From Candidatus Acidiferrum typicum (GTDB taxonomy: Bacteria > Acidobacteriota > Terriglobia > Acidiferrales > UBA7541), in assembly GCA_002478115.1 (NCBI GenBank), contig DLMH01000207.1, positions 1 to 50,156 on the forward strand: a stretch of 50,156 bases of DNA, written 5' to 3'. Numbering within the stretch: the first letter of the stretch is position 1; every line of letters starts with the position of its first letter. Positions 26,028 to 35,904 of this stretch are shown in pieces. The translations under genes and the position numbers were made by a program. The notes below the pieces were generated by a model. It saw only the letters and a list, made by a program, of their open reading frames with translations. It was not told the origin of the DNA and searched no databases.

Positions 26028-28298
26028 TTATCTCTGGACCCGGTGTTTGGTCAGCGTGCGCGAACCATTTCCCGAGTCGACCACGATCGTATCATCCGCT
26101 AAAAAGAAGGTCAATTCACGCCCGCTGGTGGTGCCTTGCTCCGGGTCAAAAAGCGTGGGTTTTCCCCCGCTCAACACGAATTTTTGGTCCGCGGCGGTGT
26201 ACACGCCCTTCTCCGCCGTGCCTCGCCGATCCCCCTGCTCCACGATCACTCCCCCGGTGCCGACCGCCCGGCTGATCTGTGCCGTGCCCCCGTTGCCCTC
26301 CCCGCGAGTGAAAAAGAGATCCAGGAGCGGCCCCCGCATGCGCTGGTCTTCCGACTGCACCACCACATTCTTCTCCAGGTGCGCACGGCTGTCCGCGTCC
26401 CAATAGGTGAGTGTCCCGCTGCTGACATGCCACAGCCCAGGTTTCTTGTTCGGCGCGGCTGCCGTCACCGCTTGTTGAAAGACGCCGCGAACGTTGCCCG
26501 CCGCGTTCATGACTCGTGTCCCTCGCAACAACTCGATCGAATCCGCCTCCAGTACAGACGGCCCCTGCCAAAGCCGCGCGTGGCCCGTGTACAGCGCTCG
26601 CCCCGTCTTCGAATTGCCCTGCAAGTGTTCAGCGGTAATATTCGCGGGCAGCGAGCTGCTTAGGTGCATCGTGCCGGTCTGCCCGGAGAAGTCCGTCGAG
26701 CGCACACCGCCCTCCGCCTCGACATCCCCCGTCGCCTGCCAAAAAGTGATCTTCGGCGCTCGCGTCTCGCTGCTGGCGTCCCGCACCACGGCCTGGCCGG
26801 TCAAAACTGCTGTCTGCGCTGCCTTGGCGAACTCCCCTTGCTGCGCCTCGGCCGTGCGGTCGGCGTCCTTCAGGTGCACGCTCCCCTGCAAATTCATCTG
26901 CGACCATTCCCCCGTCGGCTCCAACTTTACGGTTCCTCGCGTGGCACTCGCCGTTTGTGTGGGCCGCCCCTTCAATTCTCGCTCCGTCTGCACCGATCCT
27001 GTGGCCGTCATTAACTGCGCTTTTCCCGAAGCGTCATAGTCCATCGCCAGTTTGTCCGCTTCCAGTTTCGAATGAGCCCCCGCCGCATCGACCCATTCGG
27101 ATGTACCGTGTTCGAGTGTTTCGGCGCGCTGCAGGTGGCTCGCTTGCCCCTCTTGTCCGCCTTGAAACGCCATTTGCATGACATTCGTCTTTAAACTCCG
27201 CGACGTCCCCGCCTTGGCATCCTGCGTTTGCAGCAGCACGTTGCCTCGCAAGGTAAGCAGCTTCGCTTGATTCACTCGTGGCCACATTTCCAGTTCGCCG
27301 CGTTCGGCCCGAAGCGTTCCCGTTGGGGAACTTCCCTGAACGTTCCCCTCCACTTCGATCGACTGGATCCAGCGCTCCGGCGCCAGATTGCACGTTAGCT
27401 TCTCCGCCTTCAGGCTGTTCTTCCCTCGAGCACTTTGCGAGGTCACCTCCGGAAGTTCGCCCTGTTCCCCGGGCGTCGCCACCAGCCTCTGCGCGCGGTT
27501 TTGCGCGTCCAATATCAGAACTAGCTCCCCGGCGGTCAGTTGCTGCGCCTCAGTCGTGGCCGTTACCGGTCCCTGCATCACTACGGTCCTGGAGTTTTTC
27601 CCAAATTCCAGGCTGCTTCCGCGCACAGCAACCTCGCGCGCCGCTGCTCCCTGCGCCTTCGCTCCGGCCACCGGGGCCGTGGACTCCAGGTCCAATCGTG
27701 CATCCTTCACCAGCCGCAGCACGCCTTCTTCGGAGAAGTACACCGCGCCCAGTCCCTCGCCGCTCCCATCCGGGAATGAAAACTTTACGGGGGCCACGGT
27801 CTGCGCGCGGCCCGTGGCCCGTTCAAAGGTCACCCCGCTGGTTTCCACTTTCACCACGCTTGGGGCGCTGGAAGATTCCTGCCGGGCGCGCTCGGCGGCC
27901 GCGGCACTCTGCAGCTCCATCAGCACTTCCCCGCTGCATTGAATGGCCCCGTCGCCTTTGGAGTAATTGCAGCTATGCGTGTGAATCACGTCGTTACGGT
28001 CGCCGGATTTCCCGAACACCGTAACCTTCACGTCTTCCAGCAAGCTGACGTTCTGGCCTTTGAAGTCCGTCGACTTGGAGGCTTGCACGGTAAAAATGGT
28101 CCGATTCCCTTCCACCTTTGAGAAGGTCAGCCCAATCGATTGGCGCTCCTTGTCCTCCGCCAAAGATGGCGGAGCGCTCTTCTTCTCCACATGGGCAACC
28201 CACTGCCGCTGCAGGTAGATTCCGAAGGTGATTCCCGCCAGCACGAATGCCACCACGGCGGACCACCGCGCATAGCGCGCCGCTTCGCTTCTCTTCAT
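26028..28298 (-). CDS. Very long LptC/LptA-type LPS bridge protein
   Basis: A 756-residue protein with one N-terminal membrane anchor (residues ~13-28, WSAVVAFVLAGITFGIYL), an LptC-like domain up to ~210 (LTFSKVEGNRTIFTVQASKS ... VSLLEDVKVTVFG), then a series of OstA/LptA-like strand repeats. A clearly LptA/OstA-like end domain lies at about 620-756 (LTYWDADSRAHLEKNVVVQS ... GTAEKGVYTAADQKFVLSG). E. coli LptC has 191 residues and LptA 185, so this equals both plus about 380 more residues of the same repeat type. It precedes lptB, where lptC and lptA normally sit, and no separate lptA is seen. It is inferred to make the periplasmic LPS path from inner membrane to LptD as one chain. Confidence 0.87.
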   Translation of the reverse strand: MKRSEAARYARWSAVVAFVLAGITFGIYLQRQWVAHVEKKSAPPSLAEDKERQSIGLTFSKVEGNRTIFTVQASKSTDFKGQNVSLLEDVKVTVFGKSGDRNDVIHTHSCNYSKGDGAIQCSGEVLMELQSAAAAERARQESSSAPSVVKVETSGVTFERATGRAQTVAPVKFSFPDGSGEGLGAVYFSEEGVLRLVKDARLDLESTAPVAGAKAQGAAAREVAVRGSSLEFGKNSRTVVMQGPVTATTEAQQLTAGELVLILDAQNRAQRLVATPGEQGELPEVTSQSARGKNSLKAEKLTCNLAPERWIQSIEVEGNVQGSSPTGTLRAERGELEMWPRVNQAKLLTLRGNVLLQTQDAKAGTSRSLKTNVMQMAFQGGQEGQASHLQRAETLEHGTSEWVDAAGAHSKLEADKLAMDYDASGKAQLMTATGSVQTERELKGRPTQTASATRGTVKLEPTGEWSQMNLQGSVHLKDADRTAEAQQGEFAKAAQTAVLTGQAVVRDASSETRAPKITFWQATGDVEAEGGVRSTDFSGQTGTMHLSSSLPANITAEHLQGNSKTGRALYTGHARLWQGPSVLEADSIELLRGTRVMNAAGNVRGVFQQAVTAAAPNKKPGLWHVSSGTLTYWDADSRAHLEKNVVVQSEDQRMRGPLLDLFFTRGEGNGGTAQISRAVGTGGVIVEQGDRRGTAEKGVYTAADQKFVLSGGKPTLFDPEQGTTSGRELTFFLADDTIVVDSGNGSRTLTKHRVQR

Positions 28299-28396
28299 GT
28301 TTTCAGTTAATCAGAATTCCCGCGGTGTGTATAGCCGCGCAGAGGAAAATGGCATCTCTGGGGAATTCTTCTTGCTGCAGGCAGCCGACAATCCTC

Positions 28397-28431
28397 GTCA
28401 TTCCGAGCGGAGTCTGCGAAGCGAGGAATCT
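28397..28431 (+). repeat. Dispersed palindromic repeat
   Basis: GTCATTCCGAGCGGAGTCTG then CGAAGCGAGGAATCT, between the GGDEF gene and the LptC/LptA gene. It has the same ends as the copies at 15717 and 16731, with a 9-nt longer centre. Confidence 0.72.
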
Positions 28432-28445
28432 CTCTTCCCTTCGTC

Positions 28446-29564
28446 TTACCCCGCGGCCTCGCTCGACGCCGGCAAAATGCCCATGTTTGCCGCGGCCACA
28501 TCGTCGCGGTTGGTGTTCTTCACCAGGTACATCGCTTCATCGGCCAGGTGCAACAATCCCTCTTTCGTCTTCGAGTCGAGCGGGTAAGCCGCCACTCCCA
28601 CGCTCGGCGTGATGTGCGTATTCAAACCGTCTTTCGTCAGCCACACCGTCTCGCGAATCAATTTGTGCAGCCTGCGCGCCACGTTGATGGCATTCTCCTT
28701 CGACGTCTGCGGCAGCAGGATCACGAACTCGTCCCCGCCGTAGCGGAATGCGAAATCGATCAGCCGGCAATTGGTCTTCAGCGCCTCCCCGATTTCCGCC
28801 AGCAGCCGCGATCCCACCAGGTGGCCGTGCGTGTCATTCACCAGCTTGAAGTGGTCCAGGTCAATGAACACGATGGAAAACTCATAGTTGTAGCGCTGTG
28901 ACCGGTAAATCTCCGTATCCAAAATGAAGCCCATGTGCCGCGCGTTGTACAGCGACGTGCAATCGTCCTTGATGGTCAGTTCGTGAATCCGCTTCACGTG
29001 ACGCGCATTTTCCAGCGCGATGGCCGCAAAATCCGATAGTGCTTCCAGCAGCTTCAGGTCCTTGGGGTCGAATCCATCGGGTCCCACGCAATTGATCAGT
29101 TCGATCACGCCCAGGCAGGTCTCGCGGAACATCACCGGCACGGCCACGATCGACCGTGTCTCCATCTTCGTCTTTTCATCCACCTTCCCGAAGAACCGCG
29201 TATCTTTGGCGGTGTCCGGCACAATCACCACTTCGCCGTGCTGCGCCACCCAGCCCGCAATTCCCACCCCCAGCTTGATGCGCACGTCCTTCAGCGCCTG
29301 CGAGGCCTTGCCGACGGCCAGCTCAAAGTAGAGTTCCTGCTTCGCTTCATCCAGCAGCAGCAGCGACCAGTTGTCCGGCCGCAGAAATTCGTCGATCTTC
29401 TCCATGATCGTCCGCAGCACTTGATCGAGCTGCAGCGAAGACGTCAGCGCTTTCCCCAATTCTTGGAACACGGCCACTTCGCCCGCTTCGCGCTTTTCTG
29501 CGGGCAGCCCGGCATTCCGGCGTCGTTCGACCGTCGGGAACTGCTTGATTTCCTCGAGGCTCAC
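28446..29564 (-). CDS. GAF-domain diguanylate cyclase (GGDEF)
   Basis: A 372-residue cytosolic signalling protein. A GAF sensor domain spans about 30-185 (LQLDQVLRTIMEKIDEFLRP ... GVGIAGWVAQHGEVVIVPDT). The GGDEF domain spans about 195-355, with the intact active site YGGDEFV near 274 and an RxxD inhibitory site (RLID) five residues before it. It should therefore make c-di-GMP with product inhibition. There is no EAL or receiver domain. The start is GTG with GGAGAG about 10 nt upstream. The GAF ligand is unknown. A PilZ protein, a possible c-di-GMP receptor, is at 41469-41846. Confidence 0.95.
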   Translation of the reverse strand: MSLEEIKQFPTVERRRNAGLPAEKREAGEVAVFQELGKALTSSLQLDQVLRTIMEKIDEFLRPDNWSLLLLDEAKQELYFELAVGKASQALKDVRIKLGVGIAGWVAQHGEVVIVPDTAKDTRFFGKVDEKTKMETRSIVAVPVMFRETCLGVIELINCVGPDGFDPKDLKLLEALSDFAAIALENARHVKRIHELTIKDDCTSLYNARHMGFILDTEIYRSQRYNYEFSIVFIDLDHFKLVNDTHGHLVGSRLLAEIGEALKTNCRLIDFAFRYGGDEFVILLPQTSKENAINVARRLHKLIRETVWLTKDGLNTHITPSVGVAAYPLDSKTKEGLLHLADEAMYLVKNTNRDDVAAANMGILPASSEAAG

Positions 29565-29854
29565 TGGGCCACGTCTCTCCCGTTTAATTCCCTGTTCGCA
29601 GGTGTCTCCATCCCTTAAGTTCCTGCGAGTTTAGACACCTATTCCCAAGCTTATCCCTGAATCAGCCAATCTGCGCCAGTATAGCCGCGTCCGAAAAACT
29701 CGCGCAACACACTCGTGGTACAGGCGTTGCCATCTTGCCATCCCGGGCGATCCCAGGGGGATCTCACGCGCTCCGATTTCAATGATCCGGCACCCCGGAC
29801 TGAATGGGGACCGGCCCTCCTCTCTTATACCGAACCCCTGCCCATTCTCAGCAT

Positions 29855-32800
29855 CTAAGCTTCCCCCGAGCGAGAGGAAGACTGCAAGGCCCCACGACGC
29901 AGCGCGCGCTCTTTCATGAAAGCAAAGAAGACGGGCACGAGGATGAGGACGTGGATGGTGGAGGTAACCATGCCGCCGACGATTGGCGCTGCAATCGGCT
30001 TCATCACATCCGAACCGATACCGTTCTCCCACAGGATGGGCATGAGACTGGCGAGAACCGCCGTGACGGTCATCAGTTTTGGCCGCAGACGTTGGACTGC
30101 TCCCTCAATGACTGCAGTTTCGATGTCTTCATGCTTAAGCGGAACCCCGGAAGCGAGTCGCTTGTCCAGCGATTCGTGGAGATAAACCACCATGACAACG
30201 CCGGTTTCGACGGCAATTCCAAACAGCGCAATGTAGCCGACCCAAACGGCGACGCTGAAGTTGTAGCCGAGCCAATACTGGAGAATGAGTCCTCCGGTCA
30301 TGGCATAGAAGGTGGGAAAGATGAGGACGGCAGCTTCCGTTGCGGAATGAAAGACCATGTAGAGGAGCAGGAAGATTACAAAGAACACGATGGGCACGAT
30401 GATCTTCAGGCGCGATTTTGCGCGCAGTTCGAATTCGTATTCGCCGGACCATTTGTAGGTATAACCGGGCGGCAGCTTGAGTTTCTCGCGCAGCAGGCGG
30501 TCTGCTTTCGCAACGAATCCACCGTAGTCCTTGGTCGCCAGGTCCAGGTAGACATAGCCCGTGAGCAGTCCATCCTCATCGCGAATCATGGCGGGGCCAC
30601 GGCTGAAATAGACTTTGGCAACTTCCGCGATCGGAATCTGCGCACCGGTAGGCGTGGATATCACAACGCGCTTGAGTTCCTCGATGTTGTCTCGAAAGTC
30701 GCGGCTGTAGCGGACATTGATGGGATACCGTTGCCGCCCCTCTACATTTTCGGCGATGTTTTCTCCGCCGATGCCGGAGGTTACGGCGCGGTGGACATCG
30801 CCCACGGTCAGCCCGTAGCGAGCCGCTTCGAGGCGATTCACTTCCACATTGATATAGAAGCCCTCCGCGACGCGTTCGGCAAATACAGAACGGAGTTCCG
30901 GAATGCCGCCCAATATCTGCTGTAACTGCGCCCCCGCTTGTTGAATCTCTTCCACATTCGGCCCTTGAATCTTGAGTCCCACCGGGGTCTTGATGCCCGT
31001 CAACTCCATGTCCAACCGGTTCTGAACGGGCATGGTCCATGTGTTTGTCAAGCCAGGAAACTGGAGCTTCTCGTCCATCTCGCGGATCAATTTTTCGTAG
31101 GTCATTCCCGGACGCCACTGTTCGCGCGGCTTGAGCATGATGGTGGTGTCGTACATGTCCAGGGGAGCGTTATCGGTAGGGCTGTCGGAGCGGCCCACGG
31201 CGCCAAAGACACTTTCCACCTCGGGGAAGGATTTGATGATGCGGTCCTGCTCCTGAAGAAGCGTCGAAGCCTGCGTGATGGAAATACCGGGGAGAGCGGT
31301 CGGCATATAGATTGAAGAGCCTTCATACAGCGGAGGCATGAACTGGCTGCCAATTCGCCAAGCGAGAGGAAAGGTGACCACCAGAAAGATGAGGTTGAGA
31401 AGCAGCGTCGTTTTCCGGTAGCGCAAGCAGAAGCGGAGTACGGGCAGATACAACGCCTGCGTCCATCGTGAGAAGGGATTCTCTGATTCGAGCCTGAGAT
31501 GCCCACGGATGAAAATGACCATTAGAACGGGAACGAGCGTGATGGCAAGAATGGATGAAAAGGCCACGGAGAGTGTTTTTGTCCAAGCGAGCGGGCGAAA
31601 CATTCTCCCTTCTTGCGCTTCGAGCAGAAAAACAGGCAAAAAAGAGACGAGGATGACCAGAAGGGAAAAGAAGATCGCCGGACCCACCTGTTTCGCAGCG
31701 CCAATGAGAATGCTTTTTCTCTCCTTGCCCGACACTTCCTTCCCCGATTGAGCCGCAGACGCCATGAGTTCCGACAAATGTCGATAGCCATTTTCAACCA
31801 TGACAATGGAGGCATCGATGAGGACGCCGATGGCGAGCGCCAAACCACCCAGAGACATGATGTTCGAGCTAACGTGTAGGAAATACATGGGAATGAACGA
31901 GGCAACGACGGCGATGGGCAGGGCCAGAATGGGCACCAACGCGGAGCGGAAATGAAACAGGAAGGCGATGGTTACAAAGCTAACGATGGCAACTTCCAAA
32001 AGGAGGTCCCGCTGCAGCGTATTGATGGAATCATGAATCAGACCAGAACGGTCATATCCCGAAACGATTTCAACGCCTAAGGGCAATGCAGGCTTGATCT
32101 CGGCGAGTCTTTTCTTAACACCGTCGATGACCGTGAGAGCATTCATGCCATCGCGCATCACGATGATGCCGCCGACTACTTCGCCCTCTCCGTTCCAATC
32201 GACAACTCCTTCACGAATGTCGGGACCGAAGGCAACAGTGCCGAGGTCGCGTATGAGGACCGGTGTGCCGTTCTTCGTTGTGACCGGAACGCTTTCAAGA
32301 TCTTGAAGTGAGCGCAGGTAGCCCAAGCCGCGAATCATGTAGCGGGCGCCGGCCATCTCCAGAACGCGGCCACCGACCTCGTTTGTCGAATCGCGTACGC
32401 GGTCAATTACGGTAGAAAGGGGAATGTTGTAAGCGCGAAGTTTGTTGGGGTCAAGATTCACCTGATACTGACGGACGAACCCGCCCATGGAGGCAACTTC
32501 CGCTACGCCAGGAACGGTTTCCAGTTGAAAGCGGAGATACCAGTCCTGCAGGCTGCGCAATTCGGCAAGGCTGTGGCGGTGAGAACGGTCGATGACGGCA
32601 TATTCATAGACCCAGCCTGCCCCGGTGGCATCGGGCCCAATCATGGGGGAGACGTTTTTCGGCAGAACGCCCTGGAGTTGCTGGATGTATTCGAGCACCC
32701 GGGAACGCGCCCAGTAGAGGTCTGTTCCATCCTCAAAAACCACGAAGATGTAGGAATCACCAAACATGGTTTGCGCCCGCACCGCCTTCACGTGAGGAGC

Positions 32801-33025
32801 GGCTAGTAGCGTTGAGACGATGGGGTAGGTCACCTGATCTTCGATGATGTTGGGCGGCTGGCCCTCCCAGGGAATATGAACGATCACCTGAACGTCGGAG
32901 ATATCCGGCAGCGCGTCCAGGGGAATATTTTTGAGCGACCAGATTCCGGCGAGCAATAACAGGAGAGTTCCTGTGAAAACCAGGAAGCGATTGTTCGCGC
33001 ACCAGTCAATAACGCGGGAGATCAT
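29855..33025 (-). CDS. cusA: Heavy-metal RND efflux pump, CusA-like
   Basis: A 1056-residue inner-membrane proton-driven pump with 12 TM helices and two large periplasmic loops. The proton-relay Asp is in GVLIDASIVMVENGYRHL near residue 404, close to Asp405 of CusA. The segment LPDISDVQVIVHIPWEGQPP and MPVQNRLDMELTGIKTPVGL are hallmarks of the CusA/CzcA heavy-metal group. Met residues in the porter domain (FMPPLYEG, IYMPTALPG, LDMYDTTIM, WTMPVQ) favour Cu(I)/Ag(I), but this is inferred. ATG 33025 is chosen: GGAGG lies 9 nt upstream and the gap to the cusB stop is 2 nt; the upstream frame lies inside cusB. Confidence 0.93.
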   Translation of the reverse strand: MISRVIDWCANNRFLVFTGTLLLLLAGIWSLKNIPLDALPDISDVQVIVHIPWEGQPPNIIEDQVTYPIVSTLLAAPHVKAVRAQTMFGDSYIFVVFEDGTDLYWARSRVLEYIQQLQGVLPKNVSPMIGPDATGAGWVYEYAVIDRSHRHSLAELRSLQDWYLRFQLETVPGVAEVASMGGFVRQYQVNLDPNKLRAYNIPLSTVIDRVRDSTNEVGGRVLEMAGARYMIRGLGYLRSLQDLESVPVTTKNGTPVLIRDLGTVAFGPDIREGVVDWNGEGEVVGGIIVMRDGMNALTVIDGVKKRLAEIKPALPLGVEIVSGYDRSGLIHDSINTLQRDLLLEVAIVSFVTIAFLFHFRSALVPILALPIAVVASFIPMYFLHVSSNIMSLGGLALAIGVLIDASIVMVENGYRHLSELMASAAQSGKEVSGKERKSILIGAAKQVGPAIFFSLLVILVSFLPVFLLEAQEGRMFRPLAWTKTLSVAFSSILAITLVPVLMVIFIRGHLRLESENPFSRWTQALYLPVLRFCLRYRKTTLLLNLIFLVVTFPLAWRIGSQFMPPLYEGSSIYMPTALPGISITQASTLLQEQDRIIKSFPEVESVFGAVGRSDSPTDNAPLDMYDTTIMLKPREQWRPGMTYEKLIREMDEKLQFPGLTNTWTMPVQNRLDMELTGIKTPVGLKIQGPNVEEIQQAGAQLQQILGGIPELRSVFAERVAEGFYINVEVNRLEAARYGLTVGDVHRAVTSGIGGENIAENVEGRQRYPINVRYSRDFRDNIEELKRVVISTPTGAQIPIAEVAKVYFSRGPAMIRDEDGLLTGYVYLDLATKDYGGFVAKADRLLREKLKLPPGYTYKWSGEYEFELRAKSRLKIIVPIVFFVIFLLLYMVFHSATEAAVLIFPTFYAMTGGLILQYWLGYNFSVAVWVGYIALFGIAVETGVVMVVYLHESLDKRLASGVPLKHEDIETAVIEGAVQRLRPKLMTVTAVLASLMPILWENGIGSDVMKPIAAPIVGGMVTSTIHVLILVPVFFAFMKERALRRGALQSSSRSGEA

Positions 33026-33027
33026 GG

Positions 33028-34602
33028 CTACATGCCTCCTTGTGCCTGGAGGCTGAGCTGCTTTGTTGCTAGGACGGCGCCGCTTTTGAGGACGGTGATG
33101 GTGACCTTCCACGTTCCGCCACTTTCGAGGATTGTTTGTCCATCATAGATGCCGCCGCCTTTTTCGCTGAGAGGCGTGACGACATTCATGGCGGCCATGC
33201 CCATCTCCGGCATTCCGGCCATGTAGCTGCGAACGCTGACCTGAGCGCCCGTGATGGGCGAGCCACCTGTAGCCGACAATTTGACGCGATAAAGATTGGC
33301 GCCCTTACGCGGAGTTTGTGGTTCAGTCGAGAAATCGATTTGCACCGCCGCTTGGGCGGTTGAACTGCTTTTTGGCTCCGTTGCAGGCGCACCAGACGGC
33401 GGAGCAGCATACGAGCCAATCGCAGCTTGAAGCTGGCTTTCCGAATCGATCAGAAAGTTCGCGGAAGTAACAATGCGTTCCCCGGCTCGCAGCCCCTTCA
33501 AAACGATGTACTCTTCCCCGGCTTGAGGGCCGAGTTGCACATCACGCGGCTCCAGGTAACCGTTGCCGCGATCCACGAAAACAATCTGCCGCGCCCCGGA
33601 CTGCAACACCCCGCTCACGGGAATCGCCAATTGCTTTCCCAAATCCACTTCCAGGCTTACATTCACAAACATCCCGGGAGTGAGAGTCATACGCGAGTTT
33701 GAAAAGACCAAACGGGCACGAGCGGTGCGCGTGGTCATGTCCACATCGGGATAAATAAAATCCACTTTGCCCTGGAAGACGCGGCCGGGATAGGAATCGA
33801 CGGTGAGAGAGGCGGGGGCACTCACCTTGATGCGCCCCAAGTCGTTTTGGAAAACCTGCGCGAGAACCCAAATGGTGGAGAGGTCGGCAACCGTGTAGAG
33901 CCGCGTATCTGGCTGCACCATTAGGTTGGGAAGAGCATTGCGCTCGATGATATAGCCGGAAACAGAAGAGTGGATTTCCAAGGTCTCTCCGACCTGGCCT
34001 GTGCTTTCTAGGCGGGCAATTTCTTGTGGAGGAATGTCCCATTGCGCCAGGCGTTCGCGAGAGGATTCGAGCAAAGACGCTACGCCAGAGGCGACGCCGG
34101 GAACCGTGCTTTGCGAGAGGCTTTGCGCGTTTTGCTTCGCCAGAAGGTATTCCCGTTCAGCGGAGACAAGTTCCGGGCTATGGATCGTAAACAACGGCTG
34201 GCCTTTCCGCACGTATTGGTAAGTGGCATCCGCAAAAACCTTCTCGATGTGACCGGAAATGCGCGTCTGCACATAGGAAAGGCGTCTTTCGTCAATCGCG
34301 ACGGTCCCCGTCGTGCGAATGGTGTCCTTCAGGTCCTTCCGCTCGACGATTCCGAACTTGACGTCAATGGATTGCAGGCGTTCGGGTGAGAGTTGGATGG
34401 CAGAGAGCGGCGTCTCCGTAGACGGTGGCGGCGGCACGGCAGAAGTACTCATCTCCTGCTGGGGTACCGGATTGGAAGCGGGTGTGACCGCAGTCTTTGT
34501 CCCAACGGGATGGTGCGATCGCCACCAGAAACCCGTAAGCGCTCCGACCAATACTAGGTTCGCGACAAGCACGATGATGAATGCAGTTCGATAGTTTTTC
34601 AT
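33028..34602 (-). CDS. cusB: CusB-like periplasmic adaptor with extra C-terminal Met-rich domain
   Basis: A 524-residue membrane-fusion protein linking pump and outer-membrane channel. The N-terminal anchor is FIIVLVANLVLVGALTGFWW. The hairpin, lipoyl and beta-barrel domains follow (SYVQTRISGHIEKVFADATY, VQPDTRLYTVADLSTIWVLA, LTPGMFVNVSLEVDLGKQLA). Residues ~420-524 form an additional immunoglobulin-like domain of the YtkA/FixH type with the Met cluster YMAGMPEMGMAAM near 457-470. E. coli CusB has 407 residues and a separate CusF chaperone; no cusF is present here, so the extra domain may take that role (inference). Confidence 0.92.
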   Translation of the reverse strand: MKNYRTAFIIVLVANLVLVGALTGFWWRSHHPVGTKTAVTPASNPVPQQEMSTSAVPPPPSTETPLSAIQLSPERLQSIDVKFGIVERKDLKDTIRTTGTVAIDERRLSYVQTRISGHIEKVFADATYQYVRKGQPLFTIHSPELVSAEREYLLAKQNAQSLSQSTVPGVASGVASLLESSRERLAQWDIPPQEIARLESTGQVGETLEIHSSVSGYIIERNALPNLMVQPDTRLYTVADLSTIWVLAQVFQNDLGRIKVSAPASLTVDSYPGRVFQGKVDFIYPDVDMTTRTARARLVFSNSRMTLTPGMFVNVSLEVDLGKQLAIPVSGVLQSGARQIVFVDRGNGYLEPRDVQLGPQAGEEYIVLKGLRAGERIVTSANFLIDSESQLQAAIGSYAAPPSGAPATEPKSSSTAQAAVQIDFSTEPQTPRKGANLYRVKLSATGGSPITGAQVSVRSYMAGMPEMGMAAMNVVTPLSEKGGGIYDGQTILESGGTWKVTITVLKSGAVLATKQLSLQAQGGM

Positions 34603-34626
34603 AGAACGATTCCTTTGCGCCGCCGT

Positions 34627-35904
34627 TCAGCGCAGCGTTACTCCAGTCACTTCTTCCATCTGTGCCAAGGCGGTTTCGTGTTCGGAGAGCGTCTGCCAGT
34701 ATTCTTCGTCAAGCTTCAGGACATCGAGGAAAGACGCCAGCAAGGCCTGAAAGTCCTGGCGATTGGATTGGTAAGCGGCCATGCCCGCCTGTAGCTCGGC
34801 GCGCGCTTGGGGTATCAAGCCTTCGCGATAAATCTTCAGCAGCTCTGTGGATTTCGCCGCACCGAGAAATTGCTGGCGAAGCTGGAAGGCCGTCTGTTGC
34901 GATTGCATTTCATACTCACTCTTTGCGCGATCCCTTTCGGACTCGGCCTGCGCCAGTTCAGGCCGTTGGCGACGGCTTCGATAGATCGGAATCCGCATGC
35001 CCACGGTAAACTGGTAGTAGGCGCGGTACTGCGAAGGATCTGTGCGCTGCCACATGCCTTGCACATTGAAATCGGGGTAAAAATCCTTCTTTGCAAGATC
35101 TACCTGCAATCCCTGGCGCTCCACCATCTTCTGCATTCCGGCGAGGTCAGGATTGTTGGCTTTCGCCTCGGCTAGCAGCTGATCGAAGTTGTAGGCAGGC
35201 GTGCTTTCGGAGATCTCGGCCGTTTCAATGTCCGCCGATGCTTGTGAGCGGTTCAGAAGATTCTTCAGCGCTGCCTGCATTTTCCCCTGTTCCAGTTGAT
35301 TCATGTTGATTTCCCGAAGCAGCTTGGTGCGTTCGAGTTGCGCCTGAAGAACATCCTGTTGATTCCCCAGACCGCTCCGGTAGCGGGATTCCGACGCCTG
35401 TTCGACCTGTTGCAGGAGTTGCCCATCTTCATCGAGAATCTTCTGCCGCTTGGCCAGATAGCCCAACTGAAAGTAGGTCATCTTCACAGCCGCCAGAACC
35501 GCGCGCCGGACAGACTCCACTTTCTGTTGGGTGGCGTCCGCATCCTTTTCCGCAATCTCACCGCGAAGCCGCAGCTTGCCCGGGTAGGGAAGGTCCTGCG
35601 AAAACCCCACGCCGAAATAAGCGAAGTCGCTGTTGGTGTATCCCGCAAATGGGCGTGGACTGCCCACGTTCATCTGTTGCAGGACGACTTGGGGATCCGG
35701 CAGCGTTGCGAGCTGCGCCGGAATCTGCTTCGCCGATTGCCAGCCGTGCCTCGCAGCGTGTATCTGAGGATTGTTCTTTTCCGCCTCGGTCAAAAGGTCT
35801 GCGAGTAATGTCGGTTCCCCGGCTGAAGCGTTCTGTGCGCGGACGCCGGATGCTGGAAATACAAGTAGAGAGACTCCGAGAATCCAAACCGAAGTGAACT
35901 TCAT
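34627..35904 (-). CDS. cusC: TolC/CusC-family outer-membrane efflux channel
   Basis: A 425-residue outer-membrane factor with a signal peptide (MKFTSVWILGVSLLVFPASG, cleavage about VRAQ/N). The typical tandem TolC repeats of long coiled-coil helices are seen, for example LLTEAEKNNPQIHAARHGWQ and the second repeat LLAEAKANNPDLAGMQKMVE. No lipobox Cys is present, unlike E. coli CusC. AAAGGA lies before the ATG. The gene lies 24 nt upstream of cusB, so it is the second gene of the efflux operon after the small lipoprotein. Confidence 0.92.
   Translation of the reverse strand: MKFTSVWILGVSLLVFPASGVRAQNASAGEPTLLADLLTEAEKNNPQIHAARHGWQSAKQIPAQLATLPDPQVVLQQMNVGSPRPFAGYTNSDFAYFGVGFSQDLPYPGKLRLRGEIAEKDADATQQKVESVRRAVLAAVKMTYFQLGYLAKRQKILDEDGQLLQQVEQASESRYRSGLGNQQDVLQAQLERTKLLREINMNQLEQGKMQAALKNLLNRSQASADIETAEISESTPAYNFDQLLAEAKANNPDLAGMQKMVERQGLQVDLAKKDFYPDFNVQGMWQRTDPSQYRAYYQFTVGMRIPIYRSRRQRPELAQAESERDRAKSEYEMQSQQTAFQLRQQFLGAAKSTELLKIYREGLIPQARAELQAGMAAYQSNRQDFQALLASFLDVLKLDEEYWQTLSEHETALAQMEEVTGVTLR

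Noticed and set aside
29804..30925. 373-codon plus-strand frame opposite cusA
   Set aside because: Antisense to the conserved RND pump; no family motif and no ribosome site.
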